Shown: positions 9,514-22,260, counted from the stretch's first letter. The stretch is 64,000 nt of DNA from Nocardia wallacei (GCF_014466955.1 NZ_AP023396.1:1240001-1304000), one strand, 5' to 3'. A program made the numbers and translations. Notes: a model not told the origin generated them from the sequence alone.

Positions 9514-11009
9514 TGCCGCACACTCACTTTCGCGGAGCCGTTGGTGGTACCGGCGGGCACCGTGCGCTCGGCCAGCGCCCGCTTCCACAGATGCATGGAC
9601 AGGTAGGACCGCCACGGCGCCCATCGCGCGGTGTCGGTGAGATCGATGCCGAACAGCGCCGCTCCCTGCCGCACGACGAGGTCGGTGTGCAGCAGGATGT
9701 CGGGGTCGGCGAGCAGCCGCATGGTGACGTAGTCGGCCGTCCACGGACCCACTCCGTCCAGCGCCAGCAGGTCGCGGCGCACGTCGCCGGCGGTGCGCCC
9801 GGCGTGCAGCGACAGGTCGCCGGAGGCCAGTGCGCGCGCGGCCGACAGGATCGATCCCGTGCGCCGCGCCGGTCCGGTGAGCACCTCGGCGCCGCGCTCG
9901 GCGATGGTCTCCGCGGTCGGGAACAGCCGCGGCACCGGCCCACTCACGGTGTCACCGAGCGCCTCGACCAGCCGTGCGGTGTGCGTGGCCGCCGCCGACA
10001 CCGAGATCTGCTGCCCGATCATGGTGCGCAGCAACAATTCCGGGCCGTCCAGGCAGCCCGGCACGCGGATGCCCGGGGTGATCGCCGCGCGGCGGAATCC
10101 GGCCGCCAGCGCTTCGTCGATACCGACCGGGTCGGCGTCGAGGTCGAGCAGGTGTCGCAGCCGCGCGACCGTCGGCGCCAGGTCCCGCATGTCGTGCAGT
10201 GCCAGACCCGCGCGCACGTGCCCCGCCTGCACGCTCAGCCGCACCGTCGCGTGTCCGTGCGGGGTGCGCAGGGCACGGGTGTAGGTGCCGTCCTCCCACA
10301 GCTCCAGCCCGGGCACCGCGTGCGACGACAGGAACCACTCCAGCCAGGACCGGTCCAGCGGTTCCCGATACGGCAGGCGCAGGGTGAGCATGCCGTTGGT
10401 GGCCGGCAGCGTGTCGCCGCGCAGCCGCCGCGCCTCGTCTCGCAGCGTCGTCGGGCTCACCGCGAACACCTCGCGCACGGTGTCGTTGAACTGCCGGATG
10501 CTGGCGAACCCGGCCGCGAAGGCGATGTCCGACATCGGCATCCGGGTGGTCTGGATGAGCAGCCGGGCGGTGTGCGCGCGATGGGCGCGAGCCAGCGCCA
10601 GGGGCCCGGCGCCGAGCTCGGCGGTGAGCACCCGGGTCAGCTGCCGCTGCGAGTAGCCCAGTGCGCCGGCGAGCGCGGGCACCCCACCGCGTTCGATGGT
10701 GCCGTCTGCGATCAGCCGCATGGCGCGGGCGGCCAGGTCGGCTCGCGTGTTCCACAGCGGCGACCCGGGCGCGGCGTCGGGCAGGCAGCGGCGGCAGGCC
10801 CGGAATCCGGATTGCTGCGCGGCCGCGGCGGTCGGTAGGAAGGTGACGTTGGTGCGCTTCGGAGTGATAGCAGGACACGATGGGCGGCAATAGATTCCGG
10901 TCGTCCGCACCGCGGTGACGAAGTGACCGTCGAATCGGGCATCGCGGGTCGCCACGGCACGGTAACAACGCTCGAAGTCCAGTCCGTTCGCACTCACGCC
11001 GTCCACCAT
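9510..11009 (-). CDS. alkA: Ada-type regulator fused to DNA-3-methyladenine glycosylase (AdaA-AlkA)
   Basis: A 499-residue fusion. Residues about 10-80 form the Ada zinc domain with Cys41, Cys45, Cys72 and Cys75; Cys41 is the expected methylphosphotriester acceptor. Residues about 90-185 are an AraC-type DNA-binding domain. The AlkA N-terminal domain follows, then a HhH-GPD glycosylase with LDGVGPWTADYV and the catalytic-region Asp in HTDLVVRQG. One protein thus senses methylation, activates transcription and excises methylated bases. The operon with ogt suggests autoregulation, though no operator was identified. Confidence 0.93.
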   Translation of the reverse strand: MVDGVSANGLDFERCYRAVATRDARFDGHFVTAVRTTGIYCRPSCPAITPKRTNVTFLPTAAAAQQSGFRACRRCLPDAAPGSPLWNTRADLAARAMRLIADGTIERGGVPALAGALGYSQRQLTRVLTAELGAGPLALARAHRAHTARLLIQTTRMPMSDIAFAAGFASIRQFNDTVREVFAVSPTTLRDEARRLRGDTLPATNGMLTLRLPYREPLDRSWLEWFLSSHAVPGLELWEDGTYTRALRTPHGHATVRLSVQAGHVRAGLALHDMRDLAPTVARLRHLLDLDADPVGIDEALAAGFRRAAITPGIRVPGCLDGPELLLRTMIGQQISVSAAATHTARLVEALGDTVSGPVPRLFPTAETIAERGAEVLTGPARRTGSILSAARALASGDLSLHAGRTAGDVRRDLLALDGVGPWTADYVTMRLLADPDILLHTDLVVRQGAALFGIDLTDTARWAPWRSYLSMHLWKRALAERTVPAGTTNGSAKVSVRQ

Positions 11010-11134
11010 GTCAGTCCGAGCCGATCCGCGCTAGCGGAAATCTGCCACCTTCCCCCACGGCTCGAATGTTGCATCGCGATGCACGATCGCTATCACAGTG
11101 ATTGCTGGAGATGAACTGGATACCCGGCCGCCGC

Positions 11135-11374
11135 TCAGCAACATCGGGTGCCCGGATTGCGGGCCGCCGCGTCGTGCCGGTCCCGCCAGTACTCCCGCTC
11201 GCTCGGAAGCGGCCGATCGGGATGGTTGCGCCGCAGATGCTCGACGTAGCGCGCGTAATCCTCGCCGCCGAGGATCGAGTTCATGTACCAGACCATGGCG
11301 CGTGCGCCGCGCAGGACGGCCCGGCCGGGACCGCCCCGCGCGGCGCGCGGCGTGTCGATGCCCGGCTCGGTCAC
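11135..11374 (-). CDS. YbdD/YjiX family small protein, partner of CstA
   Basis: A 79-residue protein starting at GTG whose first four bases overlap the cstA stop (GTGA). The C-terminal half has the family pattern: W-Y-x(4)-GG-x-D-Y-x-x-Y-x-x-H, then NHPDRPLPSEREYW. YbdD-type proteins are almost always encoded directly behind CstA/BtsT transporters and are thought to be needed for their activity. The N-terminal 25 residues are Gly/Arg-rich and less conserved; a later methionine (MVWYMNS) could be an alternative start. Confidence 0.85.
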   Translation of the reverse strand: MTEPGIDTPRAARGGPGRAVLRGARAMVWYMNSILGGEDYARYVEHLRRNHPDRPLPSEREYWRDRHDAAARNPGTRCC

Positions 11375-13665
11375 TTTGTCGCCACGGCGGACGCGGCTCC
11401 GGGCGTCTCGGCCTTGTCCGTGCGCGCCCGTTCGTCCCATTCCCGCTGCACCTCCTTCTCGGCCTTCGAGGTGAGAAAACCGCTGGGCCCGAAGATCTTC
11501 GACGGCGATTCCGGCGACTCGGTGGTCGGGCCGCCGCCCTTGCGCAGCGCCCGCACGCAGACGATCAGGCCCACCGCCGCCACGATCAGCACCAGCACCG
11601 CGAAGACGATCGACAGGGTGCCCTGGATGAAGGTGTTGCGCACCACCTTGTCCATGTCCGCCATGGACTTCGCCGGTGCCACGATCTTCCCCGCCTGCCG
11701 CGCGTCGCTGTAGATGCTGTGCTGCTTCCAGTATCCGATGTTCTTGTCGGCGGAGAAGATCTTCTGCCAGGAGGCCGTCATGGTGACGACGAGATCCCAG
11801 ATCAATGGCAGCGCGGGAATCCAGGCCCATTTGACCAGGCCCTTCTTCACCACGATGACGAGCACGACGGTCAGCGCCACCGCGGCCAGCAGCTGGTTGG
11901 CGATGCCGAACAGCGGATACAGCGTGTAGATGCCGCCCAGCGGATCGGTGACGCCCATCAGCAGCACCGAACCCCACGCCGCGACCACGACGAACGAGCA
12001 CAGGAACACCCCCGGCCACCAGGACGGGTTCTTGAACTTGGCGGCCGGACCGCCGAAGTTGCCGAGGGTGTCCGAGAGCATGAACCGCGCGACCCGGGTA
12101 CCGGCGTCGATCGTGGTGAGAATGAACAGCGCCTCGAACATGATCGCGAAGTGGTACCAGAACGATTTGAGCCCGGTACCGCCGATGAACTTGTGCATCA
12201 CCTCGGCCATGCCGACGGCCAGCGTCGGCGCGCCGCCGGTGCGCGAGACGATGCTCTCCTCGCCGACATCCTGCGCCGCCTGGTTCAGTTCGGCCGCGGT
12301 CATCGGATCACCGCCCAGGCCGAGGCTGTTGGTGTAGGTGGCCGCCTTCTCCGCGGTGCCGCCGGTGACCCCCGCGCCCGCGTTCATGGCGAAGTACAGG
12401 TGCTGGTCGAGAATGCTGGCGGCGATGAGCGCCATCACCGCGACGAACGACTCCATCAGCATGCCGCCGTAGCCGATCATCCGCGCCTGCGACTGCTTCT
12501 CCAGCAGCTTGGGCGTCGTGCCCGAGGACACCAGCGCGTGGAATCCCGACAGCGCACCGCAGGCGATGGTGATGAACAGGAACGGGAACAGGCTCCCGGC
12601 GAAGGAGGGACCGCTGCTGTTGCCCGCGAACTGCGAGACGGCCGGGGCCTTCAGCACCGGCATGGTGACCACCACGCCGACCGCGAGCAGCACGATGGTG
12701 CCGACCTTCATGAACGTCGACAGATAGTCGCGCGGGGCCAGCAGCAGCCACACCGGCAGCACCGAGGCGATGAAACCGTAGACGATCAGCAGCCAGGCGA
12801 TGGTGGTACCGGACAGTGTGAACAGGTCGCGGCCCCAGCCGGATTCGGAGACCCAGCGGCCGGAGATGATGGCCAGCAGCAGCAGCGCGAAGCCGACGAT
12901 CGAGATCTCGCCGACCTTGCCCGGCCGCACGTAGCGCAGGTACAGGCCCATCAGCACGGCGATCGGGATGGTCATCGAGATGGAGAACACGCCCCAGGGG
13001 CTGCCGCCGTGCAACTGCCCGTCCGCGCCCTTGGTAGCGGCCAGCGCGTTCACCACGACGATGCCGAGCACGGCCAGCAGGATCACCATGATGACCAGCA
13101 CGGCGATCAGCGCCGCCGCGCCACCGACCACGCCGAGTTCGTCGCGGGCCATCTGGCCGAGACTGCGCCCGCGTCGTTTGGTCGACGCCCACAGCACCAG
13201 ATAGTCCTGTACCGCCCCGGCCAGCACCACGCCCACCACGATCCACAGCACGCCCGGCAGGTAGCCCATCTGCGCGGCGAGCACGGGACCGACCAGCGGC
13301 CCCGCACCGGCGATGGCGGCGAAGTGATGGCCGAACAGGACCCGCCGGTCCATCGGCATGTAGTCCTTGCCGTTCTCCATCTCCTCGGCGGGAGTGGCGA
13401 CCCGATCGTCCGGCTTGGTGATCTTCCATTCGATCAGCCGCGCGTAGAACTGGTAGGCGATGATGTAGGTGCAGACGGCGGCGATCACGATCCACACCGC
13501 GTTCACGTTCTCGCCGCGGGCGATGCCGAGCACGGCCCAGGCGGACGCGCCCAGGACCGCGATGACGAGGAAGATCCCCTTCTTGGCGGGCGTGATCGGG
13601 GAACGGTCCACGACTCCCACGGGAGGTAGGTCGGGGTCTGTTCGGAGGGCTTCGATGGTCGCCAT
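11371..13665 (-). CDS. cstA: Carbon starvation protein CstA / pyruvate-peptide transporter
   Basis: A 764-residue integral membrane protein with many transmembrane segments. It matches the CstA/BtsT family, with FGHHFAAIAGAGPLVGPVLA and GAVQDYLVLW as recognisable blocks. These transporters take up pyruvate or peptides, often during carbon limitation. The ATG at 13665 is preceded by GGGAGAG at suitable distance, which favours it over a start 16 codons upstream. It is divergent from the sugar ABC operon across 335 bases and is translationally coupled to the YbdD-like gene. Confidence 0.93.
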   Translation of the reverse strand: MATIEALRTDPDLPPVGVVDRSPITPAKKGIFLVIAVLGASAWAVLGIARGENVNAVWIVIAAVCTYIIAYQFYARLIEWKITKPDDRVATPAEEMENGKDYMPMDRRVLFGHHFAAIAGAGPLVGPVLAAQMGYLPGVLWIVVGVVLAGAVQDYLVLWASTKRRGRSLGQMARDELGVVGGAAALIAVLVIMVILLAVLGIVVVNALAATKGADGQLHGGSPWGVFSISMTIPIAVLMGLYLRYVRPGKVGEISIVGFALLLLAIISGRWVSESGWGRDLFTLSGTTIAWLLIVYGFIASVLPVWLLLAPRDYLSTFMKVGTIVLLAVGVVVTMPVLKAPAVSQFAGNSSGPSFAGSLFPFLFITIACGALSGFHALVSSGTTPKLLEKQSQARMIGYGGMLMESFVAVMALIAASILDQHLYFAMNAGAGVTGGTAEKAATYTNSLGLGGDPMTAAELNQAAQDVGEESIVSRTGGAPTLAVGMAEVMHKFIGGTGLKSFWYHFAIMFEALFILTTIDAGTRVARFMLSDTLGNFGGPAAKFKNPSWWPGVFLCSFVVVAAWGSVLLMGVTDPLGGIYTLYPLFGIANQLLAAVALTVVLVIVVKKGLVKWAWIPALPLIWDLVVTMTASWQKIFSADKNIGYWKQHSIYSDARQAGKIVAPAKSMADMDKVVRNTFIQGTLSIVFAVLVLIVAAVGLIVCVRALRKGGGPTTESPESPSKIFGPSGFLTSKAEKEVQREWDERARTDKAETPGAASAVATK

Positions 13666-14000
13666 GCGAGCTACTCTCCCGTGCTTCATTGCTGGTCTTG
13701 CGGAAACGGACACAACGTAGCCGAACCGAGGCGCGTCCGAGTTCGACTTAAGAAAGTCCGAACACAGCGATCGGTACGTTCTTGTATCCGACTGTATGTT
13801 GCCACGCGAATCTCACATACTGCGCGGTCCATTCCCGCTTCTCGAGATCGTGCGAATGCGCGGCCGCGCGTGTCACTGCGGCCGTGCGCGCCGCGCGTCC
13901 GTATGCTCCCGTGCTGGTCAGCGGTTTACCGCCACGCGGTGCCGACTGACCGGGTCGGCGCACCGGTCGGCCGCGCCCGCCGCCGTGCCGAGGGAGATTC
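13666..14000. other. Divergent intergenic region between cstA and sugar ABC operon
   Basis: No convincing gene was seen in these 335 bases. The region must hold promoters for cstA on the minus strand and the ABC importer on the plus strand. The part nearest cstA is relatively AT-rich. AGGGAGA lies just upstream of the GTG at 14001 and serves as ribosome binding site. No clear CRP-like palindrome was found. Confidence 0.5.
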
Positions 14001-15290
14001 GTGACACCGACGCGTCGTTCCGTACTCCGGTCCGCGCTGGCGTTACCGCTGGCGGCCGCCTCGGGGTGCGGCGCGGACGACGACGCGGTGACGTTCTTCT
14101 TCCAGGCGCGCCCGGAGGAGGCGCGCGCCCGGGTGCGGATCATCGACGAATTCCACCGTCGCCGCCCGGACATCCGGATCCGCACCGTGCTGTCCGGCCC
14201 CGACCCGCTGCAGCAGATGCTGACCTACTGCGCGGGCGGTCGATGCCCGGACGTGCTGATGTCGTGGGAACTGCTCTACGCGGGCCTGGCCGAGCGTGGC
14301 GTGCTGCTGGACCTGCGCACCATGCTGGACCGGGAGCCCGACTACGCCGACCGGCTCCGCCGCGACAGCTACGGCCCGCTGTACGAGACGTTCGGTTACA
14401 ACGGCGGGCAGTACGCGCTGCCCGAACAGTGGTCCGGGGTGTTCCTCTACTACAACCGGAAACTGTTCGAACAAGCCGGGATCCGGCCGCCGCGACGGTG
14501 GAGCGAAGCATGGACCTTCGCCGAATTCCTCTCCGCGGCACAGGAATTGACACGATCCGGCCGCAACCGGCAGTGGGGATTCGTCGACGGCTGGGTGCCG
14601 TATTATTCGGCGGCCTGCTTCGGGATGAACAACGGCGCAGAATGGTTCAGCCCGCCGATGGCTCCGGCGCGCACCAATATCGGCGACCCGCGATTCGCCG
14701 CGGGCGTGCAGTTCTACGCCGATCTGGCGCTGCGGCACCGGGTCGCGCCCGCAGTCGCGGACCAGCAATCGGTTTCGGCCTACGACCTGTTCTCGCGCGG
14801 ACGCGCGGCGATGCTGCTGGGCGGGCACTGGCTGTATTCCGAATTCGCCGGGCGCGAGGGCCTGGACTTCGATGTGACGGTTCTGCCGGTCGGACCGCAC
14901 GGCGGGCCCGGCGCCGTCACCGACGTCGGCTGCACCGGCCTGGGAATCGCCGCCGCCAGCCCGCGGCGCGAACCAGCCTGGGAGTTCGTGAAATTCGCTA
15001 CCGGGCCGGAGGGGCAGGCGATCATCGCCGAATCCGGGCTGTTCGTCCCGGTGCTCGGCTCGGCCATGCACTCACCGCAGTTCGCCGCCGCGCACCGGCC
15101 GATCGCCAACTTCGAGGTGTTCACCGAGGGGCCTGATCACTCTCGCCAGTTCGCGATCACGCCCGCGTGGGGAAAGGTGGAATCGCTGTTGTCGCGCAAC
15201 TGTAATCGAGTACTGCGAGGGGCTGCCTCGGCCGACTCGCTCGCGGACACGGCCGCCGACATCGACACCTTGTTGCGGGCACGGGCATGA
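14001..15290 (+). CDS. Sugar ABC transporter substrate-binding lipoprotein
   Basis: A 429-residue family 1 extracellular solute-binding protein. The N-terminus MTPTRRSVLRSALALPLAAA carries a twin-arginine-like pair, followed by a lipobox with Cys23 (AASGC), so it should be a membrane-anchored lipoprotein. Conserved features include PDVLMSWE, LPEQWSGVFLYYNRKLFEQ and a C-terminal GPEGQAI region typical of CUT1 binding proteins. It starts at GTG with AGGGAGA upstream. The stop overlaps the next gene as ATGA. The sugar bound cannot be predicted. Confidence 0.9.
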   Translation: MTPTRRSVLRSALALPLAAASGCGADDDAVTFFFQARPEEARARVRIIDEFHRRRPDIRIRTVLSGPDPLQQMLTYCAGGRCPDVLMSWELLYAGLAERGVLLDLRTMLDREPDYADRLRRDSYGPLYETFGYNGGQYALPEQWSGVFLYYNRKLFEQAGIRPPRRWSEAWTFAEFLSAAQELTRSGRNRQWGFVDGWVPYYSAACFGMNNGAEWFSPPMAPARTNIGDPRFAAGVQFYADLALRHRVAPAVADQQSVSAYDLFSRGRAAMLLGGHWLYSEFAGREGLDFDVTVLPVGPHGGPGAVTDVGCTGLGIAAASPRREPAWEFVKFATGPEGQAIIAESGLFVPVLGSAMHSPQFAAAHRPIANFEVFTEGPDHSRQFAITPAWGKVESLLSRNCNRVLRGAASADSLADTAADIDTLLRARA

Positions 15291-16252
15291 GCCGATGCTC
15301 GCTCCCTGACGCGCCGATCGACCGGCACGGCACCGTGTCGAATCGGGGGAACCGCACCCAGCGTCCACGCTCCGCGCTGGCGCGCCGACGGATGCGGGCC
15401 GGGATGGGGTTCGTGGCACCCAATCTCGCGGCGGTCGCGGTGTTTCTCCTGTTCCCGCTGGGCTTCTCGCTGTACATCAGCTTCCACTCGTGGGATCTGT
15501 TCGGCCCCATGCGTTTCGCCGGGCTCGGTAATTATCGGCAGCTGCTCGGTGATCCGCTGTTCTATATCGCCTTGCGAAATACGGCCGTGTTCACCGCGGC
15601 GGCCCTGGCGCCGACGGTGGCGATCAGTCTCGCGGTCGCCGCCGCCCTGAACCGGACGGTGCGGGGCATCGGGATATTCCGCGTGCTGGCCTTCCTGCCG
15701 CTGGTGGCCTCGACCGTGGCGATGGCCGTGGTCTGGCGATTCCTGTTCATCACCGACGACGGACCGGTGAACCTCCTGCTCGGCTGGTTCGGGCTGGGAC
15801 CCGTTCCCTGGCTGAGCGACCCGAACTGGGCGCTGCTCGCGCTGACCGTCGTCACGGTATGGAAGAGCGTGCCGTTCGCCACCGTCATCCTGCTCGCGGC
15901 CATGCAGGGCGTTCCGGAGAACCTGTACGAGGCGGCGCGCATCGACGGCGCGGGCACGTGGCGGCGGTTCCGCTCCATCACGGTGCCGCTGATCCGGGGC
16001 GCGCTGTCGTTCGTCTTCGTGATCACGATCATCAACTCGGTGCAGGCCTTCGACCAGGCATATGCCTTGACCGACGGCAACGGCGGACCCGAGACCGGCA
16101 CCTACGTGCTGGGAATCATGCTGTTCCAGAACGCCTTCCGGTTCTACGAGATCGGCTACGCGGCCGCGCTGGCCTGGGTGGTGTTCGCGCTGCTGCTGGT
16201 GCTCACCCTGATCCAGCTCTGGCTGGCGCGCCGCGAACCGGAGCAGCCGTGA
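15287..16252 (+). CDS. Sugar ABC transporter permease (MalF/UgpA type)
   Basis: A 321-residue permease with about six transmembrane helices. The EAA loop, which contacts the ATPase, is recognisable as EAARIDGAGTWRRFRSITVP. A basic, non-hydrophobic N-terminus of about 45 residues precedes the first helix; a later start within it cannot be excluded. It overlaps both neighbours by four bases, so the three genes form one translationally coupled operon for CUT1 sugar import. Confidence 0.92.
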   Translation: MSRCSLPDAPIDRHGTVSNRGNRTQRPRSALARRRMRAGMGFVAPNLAAVAVFLLFPLGFSLYISFHSWDLFGPMRFAGLGNYRQLLGDPLFYIALRNTAVFTAAALAPTVAISLAVAAALNRTVRGIGIFRVLAFLPLVASTVAMAVVWRFLFITDDGPVNLLLGWFGLGPVPWLSDPNWALLALTVVTVWKSVPFATVILLAAMQGVPENLYEAARIDGAGTWRRFRSITVPLIRGALSFVFVITIINSVQAFDQAYALTDGNGGPETGTYVLGIMLFQNAFRFYEIGYAAALAWVVFALLLVLTLIQLWLARREPEQP

Positions 16253-17099
16253 ACTCCGCCACCGCGCGTGGGCAGCAGCGGATCCTGCGCCGGACCATGC
16301 GCGGCGCACTCGGGTACGTCGTGCTGATCGGGATCGCCTGGTGCGCGGTCGGCCCGATCCTGTGGGCGCTGTCGGCATCGCTGAAAACCGAAGGGGCGGT
16401 GAGCGATCCGAATCCGATTCCGGCCGAACCGCACTGGGCGAACTACGGGGAGGTGTTCGTCCTGCTGCCGCTGGGGCGCATGCTGTTCAATACCGCCGTC
16501 TATGCCGGGTGCGTCACCGCCGGGCAGGTCTTCTTCTGCTCGCTGGCCGGTTACGCCTTCGCGCGCTTGCGTTTTCCGGGCCGGGAGATACTGTTCCTGG
16601 CCTATCTGGCGACGCTGATGGTTCCGCTGACCGTCACCGTGATCCCGCAGTTCATTCTCATGCGCACCTTCGGCTGGGTGGACACCCCGTGGGCGATGAT
16701 CGTGCCCGGTCTGTTCGGCTCCGCCTTCGGCACGTATCTGATGCGCCAGTTCTTCCGGACCCTGCCCGCCGAACTGGAGGAGGCGGCGATCCTCGACGGC
16801 TGCGGCACCTGGCAGGTCTACCGGCGGGTGCTGCTGCCGCACGCCCGGCCCGCGGTGATGGTGCTGGCCGTCCTCACCTGGATCACGGTGTGGAACGACT
16901 TCCTGTGGCCGCTGGTGATGATCCAGCGCAACCAGATCGCCACGGTCACACTGGGTCTCGTGCGGCTGCAGGGCCAATATCACACCGAGTGGCCGATCCT
17001 CCTCGCCGCGGCCGTGATCGTGCTGGTGCCGCTGCTGGTCGTCTACGCGGTCGCGCAGAAGTCGTTCGTGCGTGGCATCGCGCAGTCGGGTCTCGGCGG

Positions 17100-17106
<7 letters not shown>
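16249..17106 (+). CDS. Sugar ABC transporter permease (MalG/UgpE type)
   Basis: A 285-residue permease starting at GTG that overlaps the previous stop (GTGA). The EAA loop is EEAAILDGCGTWQVYRRVLL and the segment WNDFLWPLVMI is typical of the MalG branch. Six transmembrane helices are evident. No ATPase follows; the next gene is convergent. In actinobacteria such importers commonly borrow a shared MsiK-type ATPase encoded elsewhere, which is the likely situation here. Confidence 0.92.
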
Positions 17107-19559
<2,453 letters not shown>

Positions 19560-19935
19560 GGCCGCAGCCTAACGCGGTCGGAGCCTTTGCGCGGATGAAC
19601 TTTTCGGAAAATGGGTGCGAGCGTCGGGAGAACAAAGGCTCACCTGCTCGGCGCCCTCCTTCGCGGATGGGGTGCCGAGCGGACAGCGGCGGAAATCAGG
19701 CCGGTGCCGCTCCAGCGCGCTTCCACCGAGGCTCCGGCCGCCATGCGTACTCAGGTCAGCGATATGTAGGCAGCGAAGTTGTCGGACACGATGGATATCG
19801 TCGGCGTGCGGTTCTCGACCGGTACCGTCCGCGGGATGCGATGTCGTCGGCCGGGAATGCGCGGGCGCGCCGCCGGGTTGGTGAGTTCATCCGGGCGGCT
19901 CGGGCCGTGTGGCTGCTGACGAAGGGATCACACCC
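19560..19935. other. Intergenic region with no recognisable gene
   Basis: This 376-base stretch separates the divergent thioesterase and SGNH hydrolase genes. Open frames here do not show protein-family features. A 9-bp inverted repeat (GAGCCTTTG near 19582, CAAAGGCTC near 19634) is separated by about 45 bases and could be a weak structural or regulatory element. The ribosome binding site AAGGGA for the downstream gene lies at its end. Confidence 0.4.
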
Positions 19936-21168
19936 GTGCGTGCTGTGAGTGTTGTCGCCGCGATCGTCGCGGTCGTCCTGGGATTGTCCGGAGGGGCCAC
20001 GGCCGCACCGGCGGCGGGCTGGGAAGCGGTGTGGGCGACGGCGCCGATGCGCGCGGCGGAGGGTTTCGCGCCCAACTGGTCGGAGGCCGGGTTCGCGGAT
20101 CAGACTGTGCGGCAAACGGTTCGGGTCAGCAGCGGCGGACCGGCGCTGCGGGTGCGGCTGTCCAACGCGTACGGCACGCAGCCGCTGGAGGTGACCGGAG
20201 CGACGCTGGCCCGGACGGCTGCCGGCGCCGCGGTGCGCACGGACACCTTGCAGCACTTGACGGTCGGACTGAGTCGCACGTTCACCCTCGCGCCCGGCGC
20301 GGAGATCGCCACCGACCCCGTCGTACTCGCGGTGTCGCCGCTGGAATCGCTGACCGTCACCCTGTATTTCGCCCGCGCGACCGGCCCGGCCACCCACCAC
20401 GCGCAGGCGCTGACCACGACGTACCGCGCGAACGGTGACCACCGAGCCGACGGCACGGCCGACGCGTTCACCGACACTTCGGAGTCCTACTACTACCTCT
20501 CCGGCGTCGAAGCGGCCGCGCTGCCGCGTAACTCGGGCGTGGCCCTGTTCGGCGACTCGATCACCGACGGCTACGGCGCGACACCCGACGCCCGCAACAC
20601 CTACCCAGACGAACTCGCCGAGCGGCTGACCGCGCGGGGCACGCCGCGCCCGCTGCTGAACCTGGGCATCGGCGGCAACCGCGTGACCGTCGACTCGCCG
20701 AGCCTCGGCGACAGCGCGCTCTCCCGGTTCCATCGCGACGTGCTCGCGCAGCCCGGCGTCGGCACGGTCGTGATTCTCGAGGGCATCAACGACATCGGTC
20801 TCAGCGGCGGCGGCGATCCGGTCGGCGCACCGTTCACGGTCGTCTCCGCCGAGCGGCTCATCGACGGGCACCGGGAACTGATCCGCCAGGCGAGGGCCGC
20901 TGGCATCCGGGTGATCGGCAATACCCTGCTGCCCTTCGCGGGCTCGGACTACCACACCGCCGACCGGGAAGCCGTCCGCCAGGCCGTCAACGCCTGGATC
21001 CGCACCTCGGGAGAGTACGACGCGGTCGTCGACCTCGACGCCGCCCTCGCCGACCCGGCCGACCCCGCCCGCCTGGACCCCCGCTTCGACGTCGGCGATC
21101 ACCTGCACCCCAACGACGCTGGATACGCGGCAATGGCCGACGCCATCGGCCCGCGCCTGCCCGCGTAG
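19936..21168 (+). CDS. Secreted SGNH/GDSL hydrolase
   Basis: A 410-residue esterase-like enzyme. The GTG at 19936 gives a typical signal peptide (VRAVSVVAAIVAVVLGLSG, then cleavage near ATAAPAAG) and is preceded by AAGGGA. All four SGNH blocks are present: FGDSITDGYG (nucleophile Ser), the GIGGN glycine, GINDIG (Asn) and DHLHPND (Asp/His). The N-terminal 150 residues form a beta-rich accessory region found in many actinobacterial SGNH proteins. It is probably exported and acts on an ester substrate outside the cell. It is followed 12 bases later by ychF but the two are functionally unrelated. Confidence 0.88.
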   Translation: MRAVSVVAAIVAVVLGLSGGATAAPAAGWEAVWATAPMRAAEGFAPNWSEAGFADQTVRQTVRVSSGGPALRVRLSNAYGTQPLEVTGATLARTAAGAAVRTDTLQHLTVGLSRTFTLAPGAEIATDPVVLAVSPLESLTVTLYFARATGPATHHAQALTTTYRANGDHRADGTADAFTDTSESYYYLSGVEAAALPRNSGVALFGDSITDGYGATPDARNTYPDELAERLTARGTPRPLLNLGIGGNRVTVDSPSLGDSALSRFHRDVLAQPGVGTVVILEGINDIGLSGGGDPVGAPFTVVSAERLIDGHRELIRQARAAGIRVIGNTLLPFAGSDYHTADREAVRQAVNAWIRTSGEYDAVVDLDAALADPADPARLDPRFDVGDHLHPNDAGYAAMADAIGPRLPA

Positions 21169-21180
21169 ACTCTGCTTCTC

Positions 21181-22260
21181 GTGAGTCTCACCCTCGGTAT
21201 CGTCGGCCTGCCCAACGTCGGAAAGTCGACGCTGTTCAACGCGCTGACCAAGAACGACGTGCTGGCGGCGAACTACCCGTTCGCCACCATCGAGCCGAAC
21301 GTCGGGGTGGTGCCGCTGCCCGACCCGAGACTCGACAAGCTGGCCGAGATCTTCGGCTCCGCGCGCATCCTGCCCGCCACGGTGTCGTTCGTCGACATCG
21401 CCGGCATCGTGAAGGGCGCCTCCGAGGGTGCGGGCCTGGGTAACAAGTTCCTGGCCAACATCCGCGAGGCGGACGCCATCTGTCAGGTGGTCCGCGTCTT
21501 CGCCGACGACGACGTGGTGCACGTCGACGGCCGCGTCGACCCGCTCGCCGACATCGAGGTCATCGAGACCGAGCTGATCCTCGCCGACCTGCAGACCCTG
21601 GAGAAGTCCGTCCCGCGCCTGGAGAAGGAAGCCAAGGTCAAGAAGGACCGCAAGCCGGCCTACGAGGCGGCGAAGGCGGCCCAGGACGTCCTCAACGAGG
21701 GCAACACCCTGTTCTCCGTCCGCGACAAACTCGACACCGACCTCCTGCGCGAACTCTCCCTCCTCACCATCAAGCCCTTCCTCTACGTTTTCAACGCCGA
21801 CGAATCCGTCCTCACCGACGAATCGCGAGTAGCCGACCTCAAAGCCGCCGTGGCCCCCGCCGACGCCGTCTTCCTCGACGCCAAGGTAGAAGCCGAACTC
21901 CTCGAACTCGACGACGAATCCGCCGCCGAACTCCTGGAATCCATCGGCCAATCCGAACCCGGCCTCCACGCCCTCGCCCGAGCCGGCTTCCACACCCTCG
22001 GCCTCCAGACCTACCTCACCGCCGGCCCCAAGGAAGCCCGAGCCTGGACCATCCACCAGGGCGACACGGCCCCCAAGGCCGCAGGCGTCATCCACACCGA
22101 CTTCGAACGCGGCTTCATCAAGGCCGAAATCGTCGCCTACGACGATCTGATCGAGGCGGGTTCGATGGCCGCAGCCAAGGCGGCGGGGAAGGTGCGGATG
22201 GAGGGGAAGGATTATGTGATGGCGGATGGGGACGTGGTGGAGTTCCGGTTCAACGTGTAG
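21181..22260 (+). CDS. ychF: Redox-regulated ATPase YchF (Obg family)
   Basis: A 359-residue YchF/OLA1 protein starting at GTG. G1 is GLPNVGKST, the switch region DIAGIVKGASEGAGLGNKFL is intact, and the NKxD motif is replaced by NADE, the change that gives YchF its preference for ATP over GTP. The C-terminal TGS domain ends ERGFIKAEIVAYDDLIEAGS. It binds ribosomes and is linked to stress responses. In M. tuberculosis it lies next to the DUF6542 gene; here about 19 kb intervene. Confidence 0.97.
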   Translation: MSLTLGIVGLPNVGKSTLFNALTKNDVLAANYPFATIEPNVGVVPLPDPRLDKLAEIFGSARILPATVSFVDIAGIVKGASEGAGLGNKFLANIREADAICQVVRVFADDDVVHVDGRVDPLADIEVIETELILADLQTLEKSVPRLEKEAKVKKDRKPAYEAAKAAQDVLNEGNTLFSVRDKLDTDLLRELSLLTIKPFLYVFNADESVLTDESRVADLKAAVAPADAVFLDAKVEAELLELDDESAAELLESIGQSEPGLHALARAGFHTLGLQTYLTAGPKEARAWTIHQGDTAPKAAGVIHTDFERGFIKAEIVAYDDLIEAGSMAAAKAAGKVRMEGKDYVMADGDVVEFRFNV